From positions 1 through 64,000 of the forward strand of contig CAJIYN010000001.1 in the NCBI GenBank assembly GCA_905181645.1: DNA of 64,000 bases, read 5' to 3'. How positions within the stretch are numbered: the stretch's first letter is position 1; each line of letters starts with the position of its first letter. Positions 13,185 to 21,456 of this stretch are shown piece after piece. The DNA comes from an uncultured SAR86 cluster bacterium (GTDB lineage Bacteria > Pseudomonadota > Gammaproteobacteria > Magnimaribacterales > D2472). The notes under the pieces are model-generated. The model had not been told where the DNA came from and did not search any database. It was given only the letters and a program-made list of their open reading frames with translations. The translations under genes were made by a program, and so were the position numbers.

Positions 13185-13285
13185 CAAAAAAAAATGTAGC
13201 TCTACTACAAAACTAAGAAAATTTACCAAAAAATATTGAAATCACACTTGAGGCGAACCCTGGAACATTTGAAGTAGAAAAATTT
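13185..13285 (+). other. Foreign fragment: HemW-like radical SAM protein
   Basis: Allowing one-base slips in A runs, this reads VALLQKLRKFLPKNIEI then TLEANPGTFE, a signature of HemW (formerly HemN-like, coproporphyrinogen oxidase-like haem chaperone), just after the radical SAM core. No other part of hemW is present. The fragment runs straight into ubiG through a shared word, GAAAAATTTGCTGACCT, which can encode EKFAD in both proteins. About 100 nt; it has replaced the ubiG start. Confidence 0.72.
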
Positions 13286-13930
13286 GCTGACCTGGCACAA
13301 AGATGGTGGGATCCAAAGGGAGAATTTAAACCTCTTCATATTATTAATCCTCTTAGAGCAGATTTTATAGCTTCAAAACTAGAATTGGATGGTTTAGAGA
13401 TTTTAGATGTTGGCTGTGGTGGTGGACTTTTATGTGAAGCTTTATTTGATTTTAAAGGAAAGATTTCTGGAATAGATGCAGCAGGTCCAGGGATAGAGAT
13501 CGCAAAAGAACATGCAAAACTAAATAATAGGGAAATATTTTATCGTGATATCACTGCTGAAGAGTTAGTTGCTGATGAATCAGAAAAATATGATGTAGTT
13601 ACCTGTCTCGAGGTTATCGAGCATGTTCCAGACCCTCAATCACTGGTATCTGCTTGTTCCAAATTATTAAAACCTGGTGGGAGTCTTTTTCTTTCAACGA
13701 TAAATAGAAATCCTAGATCATGGATTACAGCAATTGTAGGTGCTGAATATATATTCAATATACTGCCCAAAGGCACTCATGAATTTTCAAAATTTATAAA
13801 GCCATCTGAGCTTGCATCCTACATGAGAGCAGCTGATATTAATTTATCTGAAAGTAAAGGCATGTTTTACAATCCAATCTTTCATAAAGCTCAATTAAAC
13901 AATGATCTATGCGCTCGAAAGCCGCTCTAA
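13271..13930 (+). CDS. ubiG: Ubiquinone biosynthesis O-methyltransferase (5' end replaced)
   Basis: SAM-dependent O-methyltransferase of both O-methylation steps in ubiquinone synthesis. From 13271 the frame gives KFADLAQRWWDPKGEFKPLH, a UbiG signature, then the SAM loop LDVGCGGGLLCEAL, CLEVIEHVPDPQSL and PGGSLFLSTINRNPRS. The native start codon and about five residues are lost to the HemW-like fragment. The end (LCARKPL) looks unlike the usual UbiG tail and may belong to a patch that continues into gph. Followed 3 nt later by gph, the standard gammaproteobacterial order. Confidence 0.92.
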   Translation, partial: EVEKFADLAQRWWDPKGEFKPLHIINPLRADFIASKLELDGLEILDVGCGGGLLCEALFDFKGKISGIDAAGPGIEIAKEHAKLNNREIFYRDITAEELVADESEKYDVVTCLEVIEHVPDPQSLVSACSKLLKPGGSLFLSTINRNPRSWITAIVGAEYIFNILPKGTHEFSKFIKPSELASYMRAADINLSESKGMFYNPIFHKAQLNNDLCARKPL

Positions 13931-13933
13931 CCG

Positions 13934-14574
13934 ATGATAAATTTTAAAGCGCTACTCTTTGATCTTGACGGCACGCTGCTAGACACAGCACCAGACTTTA
14001 TTACCGCGCTTAACCGACAGTTATGGAAGAAAAAAGCTTAATAAAAATATTATAAGATCTCACGTCTCTGATGGCTCTGCAAAGCTTGTAGAGATAGGTT
14101 TTAAAATTAATGAAAATGATGCCCAGATTTTGATAAACTTAGAAAAGAATTTTTAGATGAATATAAAATTAATCTTTTAAAAAATTCCTACTTATTTAAT
14201 AGATAAACTTATTAAATTTCTTTTAAGCAATAATATTAAATTTGGAATTGTTACAAATAAACCAAGAGAATATGCAGAACCTCTAGTAAAAAATTTTCAA
14301 GAATTAGAAAAGTCAGAAATATTAATTTGTTCTGATGATATTTTAGAACCAAAACCAAGCCCTCTACTTTTTACTTGAGGCTCTTGATATAAATAACTCA
14401 GAATGTTTATATATTGGAGATCATATTAATGATCTTGATGCGGGAGCTAATGCTGGAGCAAAAATAATTGCTTGTTATTACGGATATTCTCTTTGTGCTA
14501 AAAATAACCCATACTCTTGCGACTCAGCTAATAATCCAGAAGATTTAATGGAAATTATTAATAGCTACATATAA
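13934..14574 (+). CDS. gph: Phosphoglycolate phosphatase, HAD family (frameshifted)
   Basis: Hydrolyses 2-phosphoglycolate. The start MINFKALLFDLDGTLLDTAP has the HAD nucleophile motif DxDGTLLDT. Later VTNKPREYAEPL (motif II region), KPSPLLL with the motif III Lys, and CLYIGDHINDLDAGANAGAK (motif IV). Several indels between 14020 and 14380. The first 90 nt are visibly richer in G+C than the rest and may come from another organism's gph. The stop is TAA at 14572-14574. About 213 residues when repaired, typical of the family. Confidence 0.88.
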
Positions 14575-14583
14575 TTTAAAGCT

Positions 14584-15261
14584 ATGAAAGATAAAGTAAT
14601 TTTAATTACAGGTGCTAATAAAGGCATTGGAAAAACACTATCGTTAGAGTTTAGTAAAATGGGAGTAAATATTGTTCTTCTTGTGTGAATCAACACTCTA
14701 CTCTCCTTAAATAGTACACCTCTTCTGCAAACCTCTTATAGTTAAATGTGATTTAAATGATCTAGACTATTAGAATTAATGCAATTAAAGATGAAATTAT
14801 GAATACAGAAAAAGCTATATTTAAATCAAAACTATAGGCTATACTTGGAAAAATGTCTACGATTGAGGATTATGAGGAAGATATTTGGAAAGAAGTATTT
14901 AATATAAACCTTCATAGTGCATTTATTATTTCCAAGGAAATTTTATGAGTTAGATGTCAATGATGATATTGTCCATTATAGCCCTTATAATGGTGAGGTG
15001 GGTAAGGCTTATTGGGGCGCATATGCTGCTTCTAAATTTGCTGTAAAAGGTTTAGCTGAAATAATGAGAGATGAATTAGACTCTACAACAAATATAAAAG
15101 TTTTTAATTTTGATCCAGGGTTGGCTGCTCTATGAAAGATGCGCGTGCTGAAAACCCAAATGATTTAGGTTTAATTCTAACCGAAGCGAATATTTATATC
15201 GAGTTTCTTTTCCGAAGATAGTCAGTTATCAGTTCAGCATTATTTTAAATTTAAAAATTAA
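14584..15261 (+). CDS. yciK: Short-chain dehydrogenase, YciK-like (badly degraded)
   Basis: SDR-fold oxidoreductase of unknown substrate. The start MKDKVILITGANKGIGKTLS is the NAD(P)-binding TGxxxGIG motif. Later IWKEVFNINLHSAFIISKE and WGAYAASKFAVKGLAEIM give the active-site YxxxK (Tyr and Lys in YAASK). The position after ubiG and gph is that of yciK. 14690-14880 reads in no frame for long and several other indels follow; the best repaired end (EFLSEDSQLSVQHYFKFKN) reaches TAA at 15261, overlapping the convergent gene by 33 nt. Confidence 0.75.
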
Positions 15262-15852
15262 ATTAAAGAACAAATTACTTTCCTCTAAAGATGTCCATGT
15301 GGGTTCTGTAATACTTGTTTCCCATGTTTCCCATTTATCAATATCTGGAATAAAAATATTAGCTGCTTTATTTATCCCAAGATCACCATCAAGCCAAACA
15401 TCCTCATCACATATATAAAACATCCTTGTGATTCCTAACGTCCATGGCCCAATACCTTTGATTTGTAGAAGCATTTCGGATAACTCATTAAAAGAATAAT
15501 CTTTCAATGTCTTTTTTGAATGAGATTTAATCAATTGATTATCAAGAATGCCTAAAATATATTCAGATTTTGTTCTAGAGAGTCCTGCAGATTTTAATAG
15601 TTCTATAGTTATATCTTTTTCTATATTTGAATTAATAACCATTTTAACTCTACCCCATATTGTTCGCGCTGCACTTGTTGAAACCTGCTGACTAACAATG
15701 GTTTTAATCAAAAATAAATATAATCTATTTTCCTTATTATTATTTATTGAAATTTTTTCTGCTGTACTTAAAAAATTATAAAATTTTAAATGCCCATATT
15801 TTTTTGACTGCTTTAATAAAAAGCTATATGCATTTTCAGCTTTGCTGGCCAT
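15229..15852 (-). CDS. DNA-3-methyladenine glycosylase II-like (HhH-GPD)
   Basis: Base-excision repair glycosylase that removes alkylated purines. 207 residues, apparently intact. IVSQQVSTSAARTIWGR is the helix before the lesion pocket, LLQIKGIGPWTLGI is the helix-hairpin-helix with GIGPWT, and DVWLDGDLGINKA carries the catalytic aspartate of the AlkA/MAG branch. The protein is short, like the yeast Mag1 form, lacking the N-terminal domain of E. coli AlkA. The start overlaps the rluB end in a shifted frame. No Fe-S cysteines, which excludes endonuclease III. Confidence 0.85.
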   Translation of the reverse strand: MASKAENAYSFLLKQSKKYGHLKFYNFLSTAEKISINNNKENRLYLFLIKTIVSQQVSTSAARTIWGRVKMVINSNIEKDITIELLKSAGLSRTKSEYILGILDNQLIKSHSKKTLKDYSFNELSEMLLQIKGIGPWTLGITRMFYICDEDVWLDGDLGINKAANIFIPDIDKWETWETSITEPTWTSLEESNLFFNLIFKFKIMLN

Positions 15853-16546
15853 ATTTTTTCAAAGCTAGGATCAATTTCAGTTAAGTTATGAACTTCGAAT
15901 AAGTCAAGTTCAACAATCATATCTGACTCTTTTAAGCCTACTAACTGTTAACCCTACTGCTTCAAAAATTTTTCTTACTTCTTTATTTTTACCTGAAACT
16001 AGACATACTGAAAACCATTGATTTGTTCCATTTTTTTCACCTTCAACAACATCAGTAAATTTATGAAGCTCATCTTCGATGGTTATTCCTTTTAACATAA
16101 GGTTTCTTTTTTCTATATTGAATTCGCCTCGAGCTCTTACTAAATACTCTCTATCAATTGTATTAGAGGGATGCATACAATAATTTGCAAATACACCATC
16201 ATTAGTAAATAACATTAAGCCTGAAGTATTGATATCTAATCTACCTATAGAAATCCATTCTCTTTGATTTGAAGATCGAGGTAAATAATCAAAAACTATT
16301 GGAAGATTTTTTTCTCTAGCATTTGAAGATAGAACTCCTGGGGGCTTGTTAAGCATTACAACCTTTAAATCAACATCTCTGGATTTAATTATCTTATTTG
16401 TATTCTTAAGAGTGAAGTAGAGGTTATTGTCAAATGATATAGGGAAGTCATTAATTTTAATTAAACCTTGTTGAATTTTAGAGTTATCAGGCACTCCTAG
16501 AGCCAACACCTGCTGCTGCAAGAAATTTTTGCAATCTTATTGACAC
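15813..16546 (-). CDS. rluB: 23S rRNA pseudouridine synthase RluB (frameshifted)
   Basis: Makes pseudouridine in 23S rRNA (position 2605 in E. coli). The N-terminal S4-like start RLQKFLAAAGVGSR is upstream of the main frame and begins at GTG 16546, 10 nt after scpB. The catalytic motif GRLDINTSGLML holds the active Asp; VMLNKPPGVLSS and SRLKRVRYD are other RsuA/RluB-family motifs. Two indels: near 16500 and near 15915. Without the second repair it would stop at 15910; with it, a coherent tail (ELDLFEVHNLTEIDP) runs to 15813 into the glycosylase gene. Confidence 0.88.
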
Positions 16547-16556
16547 TTTTTATTAT

Positions 16557-17114
16557 CTATATTGCTTGAAGAGTAAAACTTTCATCTACTTCTTGTATTT
16601 CTGGAAGGCTTGGAAGTTCTGTAACTTTCTTTAAATTGAAATCATTTAAAAAGTTAGGAGTTGTTGCATATAGTGCGGGTCTTCCTGGAACATCTCTATA
16701 TCCAGAAACTTTAATCCAATCTCTTTCTAAAAGAGTTCTAACTGTTTGAGTGCTTACATTAACTCCCCTAATGTCTTCAATATCTCCTCTAGTTACAGGC
16801 TGCTTGTAGGCAATAATTGAGATAGTTTCCATGAGTGATTTAGATATTTTTTGTGATTTATCATTCCATAATGATGACAGGCATGGGCTAAATTCTTCTT
16901 TAACTTGGAGTCTGTAGCCTGAAGCCACCTCCTTTAACTCAATTGAAGATTTTTCATATCTTTCTTCAAGAGCATTAAGAGCCATTTTAATAGATGATAG
17001 CTCTAGTTGGCCCAAATCCATCTCTAATAAACTTTTGATTTCTGATAATCTAAGAGGTCTGCCTGCACCAAAAAGTAAAGCTTCAACAGTATTAATTATT
17101 TTATTATTTATCAA
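16557..17114 (-). CDS. scpB: Segregation and condensation protein B
   Basis: Winged-helix kleisin partner of the SMC-ScpA condensin. 185 residues, intact. EALLFGAGRPLRLSEIKSLL at the N-terminus, then ISIIAYKQPVTRGDIEDIRG and GYRDVPGRPALYATT, which are ScpB signatures. It overlaps the scpA stop by 4 nt. Its presence implies an SMC-ScpAB system in this lineage; many gammaproteobacteria instead use MukBEF. The smc gene is not in the window. Confidence 0.94.
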   Translation of the reverse strand: MINNKIINTVEALLFGAGRPLRLSEIKSLLEMDLGQLELSSIKMALNALEERYEKSSIELKEVASGYRLQVKEEFSPCLSSLWNDKSQKISKSLMETISIIAYKQPVTRGDIEDIRGVNVSTQTVRTLLERDWIKVSGYRDVPGRPALYATTPNFLNDFNLKKVTELPSLPEIQEVDESFTLQAI

Positions 17115-17909
17115 TTCGGGCTCCTGGCTTTAGATTTAATATAAATCTCATTATTTTCATTCTGTATTAATTCAACGTGACCATCTTTTGCTAATTCTAA
17201 TGAGGCCAACAAAGAAACTGCAACGCCTTGTTTTCCTTCTGCCTTTTGGATGGTTTTGTAAAAACCAATAATATTTCTTTTACCAAGGATCTGTAAAATA
17301 AGATTGATTCGATCTTGTGTTGAGAGCTCTTCAAAAGCAATTTGATGACTTAATGTTAGGTCAGGCCTTTCAAGAATCTCTTGGAAAATATCCCTAAGAT
17401 CATTTGCGTTTAAATTAAGCGGTTCCTGCTTTTCCTCAAACTTTGGGAGAGATGTTGATGCAACAAAATAATCCCTATCAACTCTGGGTAAAATAGCCAT
17501 ATTCTCTGAAGCAACTTTAAATCTTTGGTACTCTTGAAGTCTCTTAATTAATTCTGTTCTTGGATCGAATTCATCATCTTCAGATTCAGGCTTTGGAAGT
17601 AGCATTCTTGATTTAATTTCGGCAAGAGTAGCAGCCATAACCAAATACTCTGCAGCCAACTCAAACTGCCAAGCTTCCATGAGATCGACATAGTTCAATA
17701 TATTGATTTGTAATTTCTGCAACATTGAGCTCAAGTATGTCTATATTTTCTTTTTTAATAAGATATAGAAGTAAATCCATAGGGCCAGAAAAAGTTTCTA
17801 GGCATAATTCGAATGCATTTGGAGGTATAAAAAGGTCATCGGGCAGGTTTTCTAACGGTTGACCCATCACAAGCGGAATTTCTAATTGCGTTTGTTGTAT
17901 GTTATCCAT
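17111..17909 (-). CDS. scpA: Segregation and condensation protein A (one frameshift)
   Basis: Kleisin subunit bridging SMC heads. N-terminal part MDNIQQTQLEIPLVMGQPL and SGPMDLLLYLIKKENIDI; after one indel near 17700, WQFELAAEYLVMAATLAEIK and RMLLPKPESEDD, then a C-terminal winged helix (VAVSLLASLELAKDGHVEL). About 266 residues. ATG at 17909 is chosen because ScpA usually starts near it; an in-frame start at 17918 is possible. An ACACTA/TAGTGT palindrome overlaps this upstream area. Confidence 0.92.
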
Positions 17910-17914
17910 GATAA

Positions 17915-17928
17915 ACACTACATAGTGT
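17915..17928. repeat. Perfect 6-bp inverted repeat with 2-nt spacer
   Basis: ACACTA-CA-TAGTGT lies just upstream of the scpA start and 170 nt upstream of the divergent DAHP synthase gene. The size and symmetry would suit a dimeric regulator. It does not match a TyrR box and only loosely resembles a trp operator. The rest of 17929-18100 is AT-rich with A runs and no clear promoter pair. Confidence 0.45.
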
Positions 17929-18101
17929 AAGGTTAGAAGACTACTAATACAACATATAGTATTTTAAATTTTATGTCACTTTCTATAGATTTTTTGATTG
18001 CATAAAAATTATTAAAAAAAAGAATTTAATTAAAAAAAAATGGACTAGCGCTCTCAAAATCCTATACTCTAATTTAATATAATTATTCTTTACAATTTAG
18101 A

Positions 18102-19135
<1,034 letters not shown>

Positions 19136-19139
19136 TAGG

Positions 19140-19947
19140 TTGAAGGATTTAGGTACGTTATCTTTCTCAAAGGAAGTCGCTGAAACTCTTGGTCTTGAAT
19201 CAGCGATTATTCTAGAGCTATATAAAACAAATAAAATTTTTAACTCAAGGTCCATTGAGGATTTAATTGAATCTGTAAAAATTGAAGCACCTTTTCTTTC
19301 TAATGTTGCAATTGAAGAAAACCTGCATAAATTAAGAAGAGTTAAACTTATTGAATTTAAGTCTCAAAAGAGTAAAAAAAATTCTGCAAATAACTTTGAT
19401 TTAAAGATTCCAAATAAAAATAATACTGAATCAAAAACTAAAATATCAACCAACTGGATCCCTTCAAAAGAAACAGTAGAAGTTCTTGAATTAGGCGGCA
19501 TTTCAACAGATTTTGCAAAATCAAAACTTAAAGAGTTCAAAATATATTGGACAGAAAGAAATCAAGCAAGGGATAATTGGAACTTCTTATATAGATTATA
19601 TTAGAAGGGAGTGGGCTAAAGAAAAAAGCTCTAATAGAGGCCTGCCGTTCACATTAGACTCAAGCTGGACACCAAGTGAAGATGTTTTTGATATTTTAAA
19701 TCTCTCTCAGATTACAAAAGAATCAGCCTTAAATTACCTTAAGGAGTTTATAATTTATTGGGAAGAAAATGGGACAGCTCTAAAGTCATGGAATTCAAAA
19801 TTTATTGAGTACGTAAAAAGAAAAGAATTAGCTATAACAACGAAAAATGGCAAAGAAGATATTCGAAATAATGAACCTGGAAAATTCACGAAAGGTTTTA
19901 CAGAGAGGAAAAGTGACCAATCCTGGGCAAAAGAATTTAAATTCTGA
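19140..19947 (+). CDS. DnaT-like primosomal protein with two DnaT domains (one frameshift)
   Basis: Probable replication restart or helicase-loading protein. An N-terminal segment (about residues 1-90, LSFSKEVAETLGLESAIILE) looks like a winged helix of the DnaD/DnaT kind. Two C-terminal repeats follow, each starting WxPSxE (NWIPSKETVEVLELGGI and SWTPSEDVFDILNLSQI) and each with EFxIYWxExxxxxxxWN, the DnaT primosomal motif. The frame breaks near 19580. TTG at 19140 is chosen because AGGAGAGGAAG lies 6-16 nt upstream, within the end of aroG. E. coli DnaT has one such domain. Confidence 0.75.
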
Positions 19948-20497
19948 TAACTTGCAAGAGTATATAGAATCTATAGATGCATTGTTTTTAAAGCTTGAGC
20001 TTGCCTATCACTATCAATTTTATAAAGTTTTTGGGACTGATGAGAGGTTAAATGAAGGCAAGAAACTATGGGCAGTGAGCTTGAAAGATTTTTCATCTGA
20101 AATTATCAATAAAGCTTCTGAAGAAATTATTCATACACAACCCTATTTTCCAACTCTAACCGATATAGTAAAACTCTGCGAACAACTAAGAAAAAGTTCA
20201 TCATTGCCTAGTGCTGATGAGGCATTTATAGAAGCACGCAAATCATTTTCACCAAGAAAAAAATATAATTGGAGTCATCCAATTATTTACTTTGCTGGAA
20301 AGAAAACTGGTTGGAATTTTTTAAATGAAAAGGATGGAAGAGACATTTTTTATGAATTTAAAAAAAATTACAACAATCTTATTCATGCTGCAAACAATGG
20401 AAAAGTCTTTCAAATACCTAATGAAGAAGTCACTGAAAAGCTTCAACCTCTTGATCAAAAACTTTTTGAAAGCCTAAGAAAAAAATACAATATATAG
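19913..20497 (+). CDS. Lambda replication protein P-like protein
   Basis: 194 residues from GTG 19913, chosen because AGAGAGGAAAA precedes it; overlaps the DnaT-like gene by about 35 nt. FPTLTDIVKLCEQLRKSS, then LPSADEAFIEARKS and WSHPIIYFAGKKTGWNFLN, recall the replication protein P family (phage-type DnaB helicase loaders), where a PxxxEAFxEA region precedes a HPxxxxAxxxTG motif. No other phage genes are near, so a host helicase loader working with the neighbouring DnaT-like protein is the best guess. Function is inferred. Confidence 0.6.
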   Translation: MTNPGQKNLNSDNLQEYIESIDALFLKLELAYHYQFYKVFGTDERLNEGKKLWAVSLKDFSSEIINKASEEIIHTQPYFPTLTDIVKLCEQLRKSSSLPSADEAFIEARKSFSPRKKYNWSHPIIYFAGKKTGWNFLNEKDGRDIFYEFKKNYNNLIHAANNGKVFQIPNEEVTEKLQPLDQKLFESLRKKYNI

Positions 20498-20574
20498 ATT
20501 AAAATAATATTTCTTTTAAAAAATTAGGTTTAATTATAGTTGATGAATAATATGCCAAATTAATTGGAACACTT

Positions 20575-21456
20575 ATGTCAAAAAATTTACGTATATCTTT
20601 ATATATACTTTTACCATTAACTTTCTGGATGCTGTCTGGTTTATTTGTTGAAGAAAAAGTGATTGAGGAGAATGAACCCTCAGGATTTGCAATGGTTGGT
20701 ATTATGCAAAGCCAAGCTGAATTTTATAATCCAGAAATTTTATTAAAAGCTACAGCTTTATCAGAGAGACGGGTAAATGTTCGTGCAAAAACGTCAGGAG
20801 AAGTTGTAAAAATTGGTGCGACACAGGGTCAATTCGTAGAAAAAGATTCAATATTATGTAGTTTAGGAGTGGTTGAATTAAATAGAACTGAGGTTAAGGC
20901 TCCGTTTTCTGGCTACCTAGAGCAAATTGTAAAACCAGGAAATTATCTAGAAAGAGGTCAAGTTTGTGCAACTATTATTCAGCTAAATCCTATTATTTTT
21001 ATTGCCGAAGTTCCTGAGATAAGTATTGCAAAAGTTAAGGTTGGTCAGAGTGTTGATATTGATCTAATAACAGGTCAAAAGGTTTCAGGTATTTTAAGTT
21101 TTGTTTCAAAAAGCGCCTCACCAGCTACAAAAACATTTAGGGTTGAGGTTGAAATACAAAACAAAGATGGATTAATTAAGGATGGTCTTACTGCTGATCT
21201 TATTATCAAGACGGATAAGGTAAAAGCGCACAAAATATCACCATCTATATTAATTCTTGATGATGACGGAAAGCTTGGGGTGAGAATAACTAATACAGAA
21301 AATATTGTTGAATTTTATGAAATAGAAATTGTTCAAGATTCTCCTGAAGGCCTCAGAGCAACTGGAATACCTGAAGGAGCAAATATTATTGTTCAAGGAC
21401 AAGGGTTTGTTGAAGAAGGTCAGTACGTAGAGACTACAAATGCAGGAGAATTATGA
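20575..21456 (+). CDS. RND efflux membrane fusion protein, lacking the coiled-coil hairpin
   Basis: Periplasmic adaptor linking an RND pump to an outer membrane channel. 293 residues with an N-terminal membrane anchor (about residues 6-22). The lipoyl halves are RVNVRAKTSGEVVKIGATQG and TEVKAPFSGYLEQIVKPGNY; beta-barrel strands follow (ISIAKVKVGQSVDIDL). Between the lipoyl halves only about ten residues remain where a 60-80 residue helical hairpin is expected. The reading frame is intact. Either a real minimal adaptor or an in-frame assembly deletion. The stop overlaps the pump gene (ATGA). Confidence 0.9.
   Translation: MSKNLRISLYILLPLTFWMLSGLFVEEKVIEENEPSGFAMVGIMQSQAEFYNPEILLKATALSERRVNVRAKTSGEVVKIGATQGQFVEKDSILCSLGVVELNRTEVKAPFSGYLEQIVKPGNYLERGQVCATIIQLNPIIFIAEVPEISIAKVKVGQSVDIDLITGQKVSGILSFVSKSASPATKTFRVEVEIQNKDGLIKDGLTADLIIKTDKVKAHKISPSILILDDDGKLGVRITNTENIVEFYEIEIVQDSPEGLRATGIPEGANIIVQGQGFVEEGQYVETTNAGEL

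Noticed and set aside
13107-13214. Inverted repeat AGTTTGTAGT / ACTACAAAACT in the pntA1-ubiG gap, suggesting an operator
   Set aside because: The right arm lies inside the HemW-like coding fragment (LLQKLRKF), which does not belong at this locus.
19140-20497. Prophage remnant, because of the P-like protein
   Set aside because: No integrase, structural or lysis genes nearby; flanks are core genes and composition is uniform.
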